Origin: Candidatus Hydrogenedentota bacterium
GTDB taxonomy: Bacteria > Hydrogenedentota > Hydrogenedentia > Hydrogenedentales > CAITNO01
DNA: 62,390 nucleotides
NCBI GenBank assembly: GCA_029776995.1
Contig: JAKOTZ010000172.1
Coordinates: 1-62,390 of the forward strand
Direction: 5' to 3'
Shown here: positions 15,973-24,540 of the stretch, in pieces
Position numbering within the stretch: the stretch's first letter is position 1
How the letters are laid out: every line of letters begins with the position of its first letter
Made by a program: the position numbers and the translations under genes
Notes under the pieces: model-generated
Seen by the model: only the letters and a program-made list of their open reading frames with translations
Told to the model about the DNA's origin: nothing
Database searches by the model: none

Positions 15973-17602
15973 GCTCGCCTCCATAGACCATGTTGGCTTC
16001 GTTGCAGAGCGCCTTTAGCCCTAAGGACCGGAAGCTGACCGTCACGCTGCCGTCGCGCCCGTCGTAAGCGATGCGGTCGATGAGGAGATGCATCACCCGG
16101 TGCCGCTCGCGCGAATTCAGGGACTCCCATACCGGGTCGAAGATGGACAGTGCCTTGACCAGGTCACCCTCGTCGACGGTCTCGCGTTCGAGCGAGAGGA
16201 CCTCCTCGCGTATAGCGGTCATGCGCTGTTCGATGCTCCGGATCTGGTCCTGCAGGTCGGCCAGGCGATCCGCTGTGAGTGATACGTCCGAACCAGGCGC
16301 GGCCGGCATCAATGCCAGTTCCTGGAGCTTCGCATGCAGCCGGCGGAGTTTCCTCTCGAGGGTGCGACGTTCGCGTTCCAGCTCGATCATCCGCTTCTCG
16401 CTCTTCCCGCGGACCTGGCGGATGGTTTCAGCGACGATCTCCCCGTCGCTCCCCAGCCCGCGAATGTGGTCCACCACGAACGTCTCGAGGTCATGGGCGT
16501 TCACCGACTTCGTGGGGCAGGCGTCCCAGCCGCGCTGCTGGGCGTTGAGACAGACATAGTACCGGTAGCGTCTGCCGTTCTTCTTCGCCGTGTAGGTGTG
16601 CACCATGGCCGTGTTGCACGGCACGCAGTAGAGAAGTCCCTTGAGCAGCGCTCCGTACTTGTTCCGCACCTCCTTCCCGCCGTTCCGACCGTTCCGGCGC
16701 AGCAGTTCCTGAACGCGTTTCCAGACCTTCGCATCCACGATTGCGTCGTGCTCGCCCGGGTAGATCGTCCCCTTGTAGCTCACCTTGCCGATGTAGATGA
16801 CGTTGGTGAGCAGGCGGAAGAGTGTGTTCTTGGTGAAGGGTGCGCCCCCGCGTTCGTTTCCCTTCTTCGTGATCCAGCGCTTGTTCCTCCACCCGCGGCG
16901 GTCGAGCTCACGGACAACGGGAATGAGCGAGCGGTGTTCGAGATAGAGCTCGTAGATGGCACGCACCTGCGCGGCCTCTTCCTCGTTGACGATCAGGCGG
17001 CCGCCCCGGGGGGCCACGTCGTAGCCCAGGACCAGGCCGCCGCCCATCCACTTGCCCTTGCGGCGCGCGGCCGACATCTTGTCCCGCGTGCGTTCGGCGA
17101 TGATCTCCCGCTCGAACTGCGCGAACGAGAGCAGGATGTTCATGGTGAGCCGCCCCATGGAGTTGGTGGTGTTGAACTGCTGCGTCACCGATACGAAGCT
17201 GACGCCGTGTTTTTCGAAGGTCTCCATGATCCGGGCGAAGTCGAGCAGTGAACGGCTCAGGCGGTCCACCTTGTAGACGACCACGCAGTCGATCTCACCG
17301 GCTTCGATGTCGGCAAGCAACCGTTTGAGCGCCGGACGCTCCATGTTACCGCCGGTGAAGCCGCCGTCGTCGTAGCGTTCCGGCAGGCAGACCCAGCCCT
17401 CGTGCTGCTGGCTCCTGATGAATGCTTCGGCCGACTCGCGCTGTGCGTCCAGGCTGTTGAATTCCTGATCGAGCCCCTCGTCGGTGGACTTGCGGGTATA
17501 GATGGCACAACGGACCAGGCCGTCGCGGCGCTGGGGCGGGGCTCCCGTTCCTCTGGCCTGTTCCGCCTGGGTGTAGCTTCCTTCGTTCAAGGTCATACTC
17601 AT
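15962..17602 (-). CDS. Large serine recombinase / integrase
   Basis: A protein of 546 residues. The resolvase-type catalytic domain is near the N-terminus (CAIYTRKSTDEGL carrying the nucleophilic Ser, VYKVDRLSRSLLDFARIM, FEREIIAERTRDKM). It is followed by the recombinase domain, a zinc-ribbon with CVPCNTAMVH and later Cys, and a coiled coil around residues 395-480. This architecture belongs to large serine integrases, which recombine attP with attB without host factors. Its ATG overlaps the DUF2924 stop as ATGA. It lies near the chromosomal junction by tRNA-Asn, as expected for the integration module, though serine integrases need not target tRNA genes. Confidence 0.95.
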   Translation of the reverse strand: MSMTLNEGSYTQAEQARGTGAPPQRRDGLVRCAIYTRKSTDEGLDQEFNSLDAQRESAEAFIRSQQHEGWVCLPERYDDGGFTGGNMERPALKRLLADIEAGEIDCVVVYKVDRLSRSLLDFARIMETFEKHGVSFVSVTQQFNTTNSMGRLTMNILLSFAQFEREIIAERTRDKMSAARRKGKWMGGGLVLGYDVAPRGGRLIVNEEEAAQVRAIYELYLEHRSLIPVVRELDRRGWRNKRWITKKGNERGGAPFTKNTLFRLLTNVIYIGKVSYKGTIYPGEHDAIVDAKVWKRVQELLRRNGRNGGKEVRNKYGALLKGLLYCVPCNTAMVHTYTAKKNGRRYRYYVCLNAQQRGWDACPTKSVNAHDLETFVVDHIRGLGSDGEIVAETIRQVRGKSEKRMIELERERRTLERKLRRLHAKLQELALMPAAPGSDVSLTADRLADLQDQIRSIEQRMTAIREEVLSLERETVDEGDLVKALSIFDPVWESLNSRERHRVMHLLIDRIAYDGRDGSVTVSFRSLGLKALCNEANMVYGGEHEA

Positions 17603-18141
17603 CCGGTCCTCCTTCTACGTTTTTCGGCCGTTCCGCTCGCGGGCGTGCCGTCGCCTGCGAGGCCGAAGAAGAGGAAGCCGTTCCACTTGGTGCCTGTAAC
17701 CTCGCGGGCGATGGCGGAGAGCGACTTGTACCGCCGCCCCTCGTACTCGAACCCTTCATCGAGCACCTTCACCACCACGCTTCGACCCTTGTATTCTCTT
17801 ACGAGCAGGGTGCCGGGCAGGGGCAACCGACGGTCGCGTGAGGCCGGGAGCCTTCCGCGCACGCTCCGGGCCCGCTCCTCGGCCGAGCCGGACTTGTGCC
17901 GGGCGCGGGGAGCGCGGATTCTGAGGTCGGCGTCGTCGGCCAGCTCCTCGGCGCGCCGCCGGGCCCGCTCGGAGAGGTCGCCTTCGGCGAGGGCCTGGAG
18001 CCGCCAGGCGATCCGCTTGCGCAGAAAGTCCTTGTGGTGGGAGCGCGTCTCTTCGCCGAAGACCTCGAGGTACTTCTCCCGGAGCTCCCCGACCGTCATC
18101 CGGGAGAGGCTCATGATCTCCTTGTAGGTGTCCGTGTTCAT
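17599..18141 (-). CDS. DUF2924 protein
   Basis: This is 180 residues. The N-terminus (MTVGELREKYLEVFGEETRS, then HHKDFLRKRIAWRLQ) and the C-terminal segment (FEYEGRRYKSLSAIAREVTG, then TKWNGFLFFGL) match the DUF2924 pattern. That family is repeatedly found directly beside serine recombinases in phages and islands. The molecular function is unknown; an accessory role in integration or excision is a reasonable guess. It overlaps the recombinase start by four bases, so the two are translated together. The last 15 residues are strongly basic. Confidence 0.8.
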   Translation of the reverse strand: MNTDTYKEIMSLSRMTVGELREKYLEVFGEETRSHHKDFLRKRIAWRLQALAEGDLSERARRRAEELADDADLRIRAPRARHKSGSAEERARSVRGRLPASRDRRLPLPGTLLVREYKGRSVVVKVLDEGFEYEGRRYKSLSAIAREVTGTKWNGFLFFGLAGDGTPASGTAEKRRRRTG

Positions 18142-18209
18142 CCGAAACCTCCTTTCGACGTTCTCTTTTCCACGCCACGGCCAGGTGGTCTCCGCGGCTT
18201 CTCGGGGCG

Positions 18210-18431
18210 CTAACCCCTTGTGGAATGAAGGCTTCGGTGGCCCGAACTATCAAGGCGATTCTCGGTAAACTCTTGAGATTCTTCGGGTTGCGCCACCTCA
18301 AGAGGGAGCGGGCCGCCCTCAATCATGAACCGCCGCGCCTTGACGTGGCGCAGGTAGCCACTGGCCAGGATGGAGGCGAGCTCCGAGACGATCTCCCGGG
18401 GCGTCATCAGGTGAGGGTCGCACTGCTGCAT
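18210..18431 (-). CDS. Small element protein, 73 aa
   Basis: A short protein starting MQQCDPHLMTPREIVSELAS and continuing ILASGYLRHVKARRF. A GGAGGAGG ribosome binding site precedes the ATG. Small proteins with an ILA-x-GYLR motif occur near recombinases, but no function is known to me. It is the first gene of the integration module. Its leader resembles that of the sigma-like gene, including a hairpin covering the ribosome binding site. Confidence 0.6.
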   Translation of the reverse strand: MQQCDPHLMTPREIVSELASILASGYLRHVKARRFMIEGGPLPLEVAQPEESQEFTENRLDSSGHRSLHSTRG

Positions 18432-18612
18432 GTAGTTCCTCCTCCGCGGGAGCCGCGGGGGAGGATCTGCGTGGGCGTCGCCATTGGTCAGCGGGGCTCA
18501 CACCGCGGTAAGGACCGATGCAGGTCGCTTGCGGACCTGCCCACAGGCAGGCCTGGCGACACCCACAACGGTCTCCGCTTCGCGGTCGTCCCGCCGTCTG
18601 GTGGTTGGCGTC
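18432..18612 (-). promoter_or_regulatory. Conserved structured leader, copy B
   Basis: This leader shares with 11483-11641 an identical 18-mer (18553-18570), GTCGCTTGCGG (18524-18534) and a GTCTGGTG block. It has a near-perfect inverted repeat (GTGGGCGTCG at 18471-18480 against 18557-18566). A GC-rich hairpin (CCTCC...GCGG with CCGC...GGAGG) covers the ribosome binding site of the 73-aa gene. No coding sequence is seen in 18432-18882. Confidence 0.45.
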
Positions 18613-18650
18613 ACGCCGGGCCGCCGGTCGCGGCGCCGGCCTTCGCTGGG

Positions 18651-18668
18651 TTACCTACCGGAGGGGAG
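18651..18668 (-). repeat. 18-base intergenic repeat, copy B
   Basis: Identical to 10856-10873. It is the most distal element-specific repeat before the chromosomal tRNA, so the element reaches at least this far. Confidence 0.4.
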
Positions 18669-18873
18669 TTCGAAACGTCGGGTGGGTACCCCGCCTGCAA
18701 CCTGGCTGTTAAACAAGACGGGCTGTGAAACGGAGAATCGGAGAGTTCGAAGAGGATATGCGTGGGTTGCGCCTGCAACCGTGGGGGTTGCGCTTGGACC
18801 CCACGCGCTTCATCTCGAACCGGAGAATCAAGGGGGATGTACGCAGGGCCGTAACTCCGCGTGAATCAAGGAG

Positions 18874-18910
18874 AAAAGCAAAGACCCCGCCGGGTCATCC
18901 CGACGGGGTC
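18874..18910 (-). terminator. Intrinsic terminator of tRNA-Asn
   Basis: On the minus strand GACCCCGTCGGG pairs with CCCGGCGGGGTC (one mismatch) around ATGA. It is followed by a T-rich run (TTTGCTTTT) about 40 bases after the tRNA 3' end. Confidence 0.75.
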
Positions 18911-18951
18911 TCGCGTTAACCAAGAACCGCCAGAGTTGGCGGATTGAAATC

Positions 18952-19027
18952 TGGCTCCGCGGACAGGACTCGAACCTGTGACCTAGTGGTTAACAGCCAC
19001 CCGCTCTACCGACTGAGCTACCGCGGA
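18952..19027 (-). tRNA. tRNA-Asn(GTT)
   Basis: A complete cloverleaf is visible on the minus strand: acceptor TCCGCGG/CCGCGGA, D arm with AGTCGGTAGA, anticodon arm GGTGG-CTGTTAA-CCACT with anticodon GTT (plus positions 18992-18994), T arm with TTCGAGT, discriminator G and an encoded CCA. It lies between the element and gltX and is intact. tRNA genes are common integration sites, but no duplicated 3' end was found. Confidence 0.97.
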
Positions 19028-19040
19028 TCAATCGGAAGGA

Positions 19041-19080
19041 ATTTTAGCAGATAGCCCGCCGGTTTTGCAAGCCGCATATC
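19041..19080 (-). promoter_or_regulatory. Promoter of tRNA-Asn
   Basis: On the minus strand TTGCAA and TAAAAT are separated by about 28 bases when the outer TTGCAA is used. The -10 hexamer (19041-19046) lies 13 bases before the tRNA 5' end, as expected. The -35 assignment is weak. Confidence 0.4.
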
Positions 19081-19250
19081 CCGGAGCCCCCCGCCTGAAC
19101 CATCCCGTTTTCAACGGCCGGTTGCGGATCCTATCCCGCGCGCCGCGGAGGTTGCGTTCTCAACGCCGGGTCCCGCGGGCCGCGTATGGCGCCCGCGGCG
19201 CCGGGCGTGCTATGCTTTAGGCTCAAGCCTCTGCGAAATGGAGTAGTGCC

Positions 19251-20750
19251 ATGTCCGTGCGCTGTCGAATCGCCCCGAGCCCGTCGGGGTTTCTGCATAT
19301 CGGAACGGCCAAAATGGCCCTGTTCAACTGGCTGTTCGCCCGGTCCCAGGGCGGCGTGTTCATCCTGCGGCTCGAAGACACCGACGCCGAGCGCACGGAC
19401 GAGGCTTACGTCGAGGCCATGTGCGAGGGGTTCCGCTGGCTGGGCATCGACTGGGATGAAGGGCCCGCCTTCGGCGGCGTGCCCGAAAAAGGCGCGTACG
19501 GCCCCTACCGCCAGAGCCTGCGCCGCGAAGCCCACCGGCGCGAGGCGTTTCGGCTCCTGGAGGAAGGCAAAGCTTACCCCTGCTTCTGCACCAAAGAAGA
19601 ACTCGACGCGGAACGGGAACGCGCCGCGGCGGAAAAACGCCCGTACCGGTACAACGGCCGGTGCCGGGAGATCCCTCCCGACGAGGCGCGCCGGCGCATG
19701 GACTCCGGCGAACCCTTTTCCATCCGCCTGAAAACCCCCGGCGAAGGGGAAACCGTCGTGCGTGACCTGGTGCAGGGTGACGTCCGGTTCGACAACCGCG
19801 AATTTGACGATTTCATCATCCTGCGCCCGAACGGCGACCCCATCTTTCACCTGGCCGTGGTGGCCGACGACGCCCACATGAAAATCACCCACGTGATCCG
19901 CGGCGACGACCACCTGACCAACACCCCGCGGCATATCATGCTGTTCGAGGCGCTGGGCTACCCCGTGCCCCAGTTCGCCCACCTGCCCATGGTGCTCGAT
20001 GAAACCGGCAAAAAATACAGCAAGCGCATGCACGGGGCCAACGTGCTGGACTGGCGCGACGCCGGATACCTGCCCGAGGCCATCATCAACTACGTGGTCA
20101 TGCTCGGCTGGACCCCCGAAGAGGAGGGCCGCGAATTCTTCACCCGCGAGGAACTGGTGCGGCTGTTCACGATCCACCGGCTGAACAAATCCCCGGCCCG
20201 GTTCGACCGCGCCCGGCTCGACTGGCTGAACGGCCAGCATATCCGTCGCCTGTCCCCTGAAGACCTGCGGGACCGGGTGCTGCCCATCCTCCGCGCGGCC
20301 GGGCTGGACCCCGACAGCCGCTCCCCCGAGTGGCTCACGGAAATGGCCGCCATCTGCCAGGAGAAGATCCCCACGCTCAACCATATCGTGGGCTACGTCG
20401 ATTTCTTTTTCCGGGACATCACCGGCTACGACGAAAAGGCGGCGCGCAAATTTTTCGCCCAGCCTGATTCCCCGGCCTGGCTGGAAGCGGCCCTGCGCGC
20501 GGTAAGCGCCGCCGAGCCGTGGACGGTGGACGCCCTGAAAGAACGCTTCCAGGCCGAGGCCGAAGCGATCGGAGCGAAAATCGGCAGCGTCGTAAACGCC
20601 GCGCGCCTGGCGCTTACCGGAAAACCGGTCGGGCCGGGCCTGTATGAACTGACCAAACTGCTGGGCAGGGAAACAGCACAGGAACGGCTGCGCCAGGCCG
20701 CCGCGTACGCGCGACAACTGGCGGCGGCAGCGGATAAAGGGGATGGATAA
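19251..20750 (+). CDS. gltX: Glutamyl-tRNA synthetase
   Basis: This is 499 residues, the normal length for bacterial GluRS. The class I signatures are present: RIAPSPSGFLHIGTAK (HIGH region) at the N-terminus and KYSKRMHGANV (KMSKS region) near residue 256. The RLEDTDAERT segment that binds glutamate and the C-terminal anticodon-binding helical domain are also seen. It charges tRNA-Glu with glutamate. A GGAG lies about eight bases before the ATG. It is the first gene of a short plus-strand run with the ROK kinase, whose likely start is one base after its stop. Confidence 0.97.
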   Translation: MSVRCRIAPSPSGFLHIGTAKMALFNWLFARSQGGVFILRLEDTDAERTDEAYVEAMCEGFRWLGIDWDEGPAFGGVPEKGAYGPYRQSLRREAHRREAFRLLEEGKAYPCFCTKEELDAERERAAAEKRPYRYNGRCREIPPDEARRRMDSGEPFSIRLKTPGEGETVVRDLVQGDVRFDNREFDDFIILRPNGDPIFHLAVVADDAHMKITHVIRGDDHLTNTPRHIMLFEALGYPVPQFAHLPMVLDETGKKYSKRMHGANVLDWRDAGYLPEAIINYVVMLGWTPEEEGREFFTREELVRLFTIHRLNKSPARFDRARLDWLNGQHIRRLSPEDLRDRVLPILRAAGLDPDSRSPEWLTEMAAICQEKIPTLNHIVGYVDFFFRDITGYDEKAARKFFAQPDSPAWLEAALRAVSAAEPWTVDALKERFQAEAEAIGAKIGSVVNAARLALTGKPVGPGLYELTKLLGRETAQERLRQAAAYARQLAAAADKGDG

Positions 20751-20751
20751 C

Positions 20752-21726
20752 ATGGCTCACGTGGTGATCGGTGTGGACCTGGGCGGCACCAACGTCAAGA
20801 CCGCCCTCGTGACGGAAAACCGGCAGCTCATTGCGAAGGATTCCCGCCCGACCCGGGCGGAAGAAGGCCCGGAAGCCGTAATGGACGTGATGGCCGAAGC
20901 GGCGCGCGACCTGCTCTCCCGGACAGGCCTGGGCGCTTCGGACGTGCTGGCCGCGGGATTCGGGGCGCCGGGACCGATGAACTGGCAGACCGGGGTCGTA
21001 TACAGCCCGCCGAACCTGCCCGGCTGGAAGGACGTGCCCCTGGCCGACGAAATGCAGCGGCGGCTGGGCGTCCCCTGCTTCGTGGACAACGACGCCAACG
21101 TCGCCTGCTACGGCGAATTCTGGATGGGCGCGGGACGGGGCTGCGAAAGCATCGTGGTGTTCACGCTGGGGACCGGCGTGGGAGGCGGCATCGTCGTGTT
21201 CGGCAAACTGCTGCGGGGAATCGACGGCACCGCGGCGGAGCTGGGTCACCTTAAGGTGCACCGGGACGGGCGGATGTGCGGATGCGGCTCCCGGGGCTGT
21301 CTGGAAGCCTACGCCTCGGTTACCGGCATGGTGCGGACCGCCCGGGAAGGCTGGGATTCGGCTGACACGGCCCTCAAAACTATGACCGGCGGCGACCCGG
21401 ACCGGCTGGACGGCCGGATTATTTATGAGGCGGCCGCCGCCGGCGACGCCTACGCCCGGTGGGTTTTCGAGGAAACGGCTACCTGGCTCGGGCTGGGCTG
21501 CGCCAGCATGGTCAATGCCCTGAACCCCGAGCGGATCGTGCTGTGCGGCGGCATGATCGCCGCGGGCGACCTGCTCTTCGACACCGTGCGGCGGGTGACG
21601 CGGGCAAACGCTTTTGAGGTTCCGGCCAAACGGTGCGAGATTGTGCCGGCTGGACTGGGCGAGGACTCCGGCGTGATCGGCTGCGCCGGGTGCGCGCTGG
21701 AACGGCTTCGGGGCGAAACTTCATAA
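20752..21726 (+). CDS. ROK-family sugar kinase (glucokinase-like)
   Basis: This is 324 residues from the ATG at 20752. I prefer it to the ATG at 20743 because AAAGGGG sits nine bases upstream of 20752 but directly abuts 20743. The N-terminal phosphate motif VIGVDLGGTNVKTALV, the catalytic Asp region FVDNDANVACYGEF, the ROK histidine/zinc motif (ELGHLKVHRDGRMCGCGSRG, then CLEAY) and the late GGMIAAG glycine loop are all present. The probable reaction is ATP-dependent phosphorylation of glucose or a related sugar. It sits between gltX and a GH127-type glycosidase, so a role in using released sugars is possible. Confidence 0.9.
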   Translation: MAHVVIGVDLGGTNVKTALVTENRQLIAKDSRPTRAEEGPEAVMDVMAEAARDLLSRTGLGASDVLAAGFGAPGPMNWQTGVVYSPPNLPGWKDVPLADEMQRRLGVPCFVDNDANVACYGEFWMGAGRGCESIVVFTLGTGVGGGIVVFGKLLRGIDGTAAELGHLKVHRDGRMCGCGSRGCLEAYASVTGMVRTAREGWDSADTALKTMTGGDPDRLDGRIIYEAAAAGDAYARWVFEETATWLGLGCASMVNALNPERIVLCGGMIAAGDLLFDTVRRVTRANAFEVPAKRCEIVPAGLGEDSGVIGCAGCALERLRGETS

Positions 21727-21759
21727 TCCTTCGCAGCGCCCGAAAAAAGGAGACTGGCC

Positions 21760-24519
21760 ATGATCTGGAGCGGCTTCGTATGGGTGGTTGCGTTGTGCGC
21801 GCTGGCGGATTCCGGAACCGCGGTGGTTCCGCTTCCGGGCAGGCTTGCCATGGACTCCGCGCCGGACATCCGCCTGCAGTTGCAGGGCGCGGTGGGGGCG
21901 CGGACCCAGGCCGTGCTGGATAACTGGATCCTGCGCGCGCCCGCGGCCAATCCCGGCATGGTGAACATGTTTTTCCGCCGAAACCGCAAGTGGCCCTACC
22001 CCGACATGGTGCCGTGGGCCGGGGAATTCGCAGGGAAGTATCTTACGGCGGCCGCGCTTTTCCGCAGCATGACCGACGCTCCCCAGCTGGATCCCCTGCT
22101 TCAGGACTTCATATCGCGGCTTTCCCAGGCCCAGGACGCGGACGGCTACCTGGGCCCCTGGCCGGACGGCCAGCACTGGACCGGATACTGGGACCTGTGG
22201 GGGCATTACCACCTCATGCTGGGTCTGCTGGCGTGGTATGACGGCACGGGGGACCAAAAGGCATTCGACCTGTGCGTACGGATGGCGGACGGCATCTGCA
22301 ACCTGTACGCCAGCGGGGAAAAACGGCCCCTGGACGCGGGAACCCCCGAGGTCAATTTCGCGCTGCTGCACGGGATGGCGATGCTGTACCGCCGCACGGG
22401 CGAGCCGCGTTACCTGGCGCTGGCCCAGCGGATCATTGAGGATATGGAACGCGCCGGCGACTGGCTGAATCTCGGCGCGGCCGGCGTGCCCTACTGGCGG
22501 CTGCCCCGGAACGGGACCCGGTGGGAAAGCCTGCACGCCGTGCAGGGCTTCCTGGAAATGTACCGCGTTACCGGTGAACAGCGGTACCGCGAGGCGTTTC
22601 TCCGCCTCTGGAACAGCCTTCGGGAACTCGACCGGCATCCCTCCGGCGCTTTTTCCACCGGAGAAGTCGCCCGGGGAAGCATTTATGAACCGGGCTCCAT
22701 CGAGACCTGCTGCTCCGTCGCGTGGCTGGCGCTTACCGTGGATGTCCTGCGGCTGACCGGCGATCCGGCCGCGGCCGACGAACTCGAACTGACCACCCTG
22801 AACCAGGCGCTGGCATCGCTGCATCCCTCGGGCAGCTGGTGCACCTACGACACCTCGCTGAATGGGACGCGGATACCGGCCTTCCACCACATTAACTTCC
22901 AGTACCGGGTGGGCACGCCGGAGCTGAACTGCTGCAGCGTGAACGCGCCCCGCGCGCTGGGACTGATCCGGGAATGGGCAGTGACGCAGGACGAGGCCGG
23001 GCTGTACCTGAATTACTACGGGCCCGGCGCCATAACCGTGAAACGCCGGGACGGCTGCGCGGTAACCCTGATGCAGGAGACGGATTACCCTGTCGGCGAC
23101 ACGGTCCGGCTGCGGGTGCGCGCCGAGGGCGGCAACCCGTCATTTCCCCTGCGGCTCAGGATACCCGCATGGTCCCGGAACACCGAAGTCCGTATTGCCG
23201 GAGAGGCGCCGCTGAACCCGTCTCCCGGAACGTACCTGCAACTGGACCGTTCCTGGAACCGGGAGACGGATATCCTCATCCGCTTCGACATGCATCCCCG
23301 CCACTGGCCCGGCCAGGGGCCGCAGTATGCAGGCCGGGCAGCCTTTTTCTTCGGGCCGCTGCTGCTTGCCTTCGACCCCGCTTACAGCCCGATGGAGCTG
23401 GACGCCCTGCCGCCGCTGGATGCCGCGCGATTTAATCCGGTTCTCCGGCCGTTCTCCGCGGCGCCAGGAAGCGTAACGCACAGGCCGATCGCCCTGTGGG
23501 AGGCCGCCGCGGAAAACGGAACGGCGGTAACCCTGTGCGATTTCGCCAGCGCCGGGGCAGAAGGAACCGCCTACGCCGCCTGGCTGCCCGCCGTAAACAC
23601 GGATCCGGTCCCCGCGCGGCTGGTTTACCCGGAACCGGATGAAACCGGCAGACCGGGACCGATTACCCTGGCATGGTCCGGCCCTAGTTCGGACGCGGGC
23701 TGCACCGTGGTGATTGCCCGGGATCCGGCGTTCCAGGATGTCGCGCGCACTATTGACGGCATCCGCGGCGGCGCCGTGGATCTGACTGCTCCTTTTGACA
23801 CGCCGGGCACCTATTACTGGAAGGTGCTGAGCCCCGGGCCTGACCGCCTGCTCGAAAACGCGGGCGGTCCCCGTGCTGTCGTCTGCGACCCCGGCGCGCC
23901 CCGGCCGTTTATCCACCTCGGACCGGACCAGCTCCTGCTGCGCGCCCCGCTGAACGGAACCGCTGAAGCCCAATATGCGCGGCTGGCCAAGGCCGATGGC
24001 GTTTCACCCGCGGCCGGACGGGACGGTACCCCGGGCTCAGCCCTGCGGTTTGATGGCACCGGCATGGCCGTTTATGACCTGGCCATATTCCCGCAGACCG
24101 CGTACAGTTTTTCCGCGTGGGTATGCCCCGAAGACCTTGCCCGTCCCGGCCTGCAGCAGCTGTGCAGCGCGTGGCGGACCAGCATGGACGATCCCCTGCG
24201 GCTGCCCCTCGAAGGAGGAAAACTGCACGGCAGAATAGAAGCCGGTTCAGTCTACGGCACCCGGGGGGTTGCCCTCGCGAAAAATAAATGGATCCATGTC
24301 GCGGTGGTCAAAAAAGATGAGGAACTGACCCTGTACGTCAACGGGGACAGGAAGGAATCCGCCAGGGTGCCCAGCCGCGTATCAACCGCGTCCCGGACCA
24401 TCGCCCTGGGGGGAAATCCCTTCTTCCCCGGCGAGAATTTTGTCGGCTGCCTGCAGGACGCGCGCTTCTGGGCCCGGGCCCTTGATCCGGAAGAAATCCG
24501 CCAGCTGGCCCGTCCCTGA
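21760..24519 (+). CDS. Secreted GH127/DUF1680-type glycosidase with C-terminal LamG domain
   Basis: This is 919 residues with an N-terminal hydrophobic signal. The (alpha/alpha)6-type catalytic part covers roughly residues 30-560. It keeps the zinc/thiol site of beta-L-arabinofuranosidases: Glu315 and Cys317 in SIETCCSVAW, and Cys391-Cys392 in ELNCCSVNAP. These match in spacing the Glu338, Cys340, Cys417 and Cys418 of HypBA1. Around residues 615-710 there is an Ig/FN3-like stretch. The last 190 residues form a LamG-like jelly roll (AYSFSAWVCPEDL, KWIHVAVVKKDEELTLYVNG). It should cleave arabinofuranose-type residues from plant or microbial glycans outside the cell. Substrate is inferred from family only. 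Confidence 0.85.
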   Translation: MIWSGFVWVVALCALADSGTAVVPLPGRLAMDSAPDIRLQLQGAVGARTQAVLDNWILRAPAANPGMVNMFFRRNRKWPYPDMVPWAGEFAGKYLTAAALFRSMTDAPQLDPLLQDFISRLSQAQDADGYLGPWPDGQHWTGYWDLWGHYHLMLGLLAWYDGTGDQKAFDLCVRMADGICNLYASGEKRPLDAGTPEVNFALLHGMAMLYRRTGEPRYLALAQRIIEDMERAGDWLNLGAAGVPYWRLPRNGTRWESLHAVQGFLEMYRVTGEQRYREAFLRLWNSLRELDRHPSGAFSTGEVARGSIYEPGSIETCCSVAWLALTVDVLRLTGDPAAADELELTTLNQALASLHPSGSWCTYDTSLNGTRIPAFHHINFQYRVGTPELNCCSVNAPRALGLIREWAVTQDEAGLYLNYYGPGAITVKRRDGCAVTLMQETDYPVGDTVRLRVRAEGGNPSFPLRLRIPAWSRNTEVRIAGEAPLNPSPGTYLQLDRSWNRETDILIRFDMHPRHWPGQGPQYAGRAAFFFGPLLLAFDPAYSPMELDALPPLDAARFNPVLRPFSAAPGSVTHRPIALWEAAAENGTAVTLCDFASAGAEGTAYAAWLPAVNTDPVPARLVYPEPDETGRPGPITLAWSGPSSDAGCTVVIARDPAFQDVARTIDGIRGGAVDLTAPFDTPGTYYWKVLSPGPDRLLENAGGPRAVVCDPGAPRPFIHLGPDQLLLRAPLNGTAEAQYARLAKADGVSPAAGRDGTPGSALRFDGTGMAVYDLAIFPQTAYSFSAWVCPEDLARPGLQQLCSAWRTSMDDPLRLPLEGGKLHGRIEAGSVYGTRGVALAKNKWIHVAVVKKDEELTLYVNGDRKESARVPSRVSTASRTIALGGNPFFPGENFVGCLQDARFWARALDPEEIRQLARP

Positions 24520-24540
24520 TTCACCCGCCAGCGCAGGCTG

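Larger units (their letters stand above)
1..18870. mobile_element. Temperate phage or phage-like integrative element, one arm
   Basis: All convincing genes between the left edge and about 18.4 kb lie on the minus strand and form phage-type modules: serine recombinase, LexA/CI-like repressor, early small genes, recombination and replication genes, iteron-like repeats, and a terminase-small-subunit-like gene entering the left edge. The element must end before the tRNA-Asn terminator at 18883-18910, where chromosomal genes begin. I could not identify an attachment core, so the right boundary (about 18.65-18.88 kb) is approximate and the left boundary lies outside the window. No capsid, tail or lysis gene is visible because the structural arm would lie beyond position 1. 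A conjugative element is less likely, as no relaxase or type IV secretion gene is seen. Confidence 0.8.

Noticed and set aside
18703-18712. Ten bases identical to the tRNA-Asn anticodon arm, as a possible attachment-site remnant
   Set aside because: Only 10 bases, inverted relative to the tRNA and not at its 3' end; chance occurrence is plausible, and large serine integrases do not usually use tRNA ends.
19131-20753. 540-codon minus-strand open frame opposite gltX
   Set aside because: Antisense shadow of a well-conserved aminoacyl-tRNA synthetase gene; no motif of its own.
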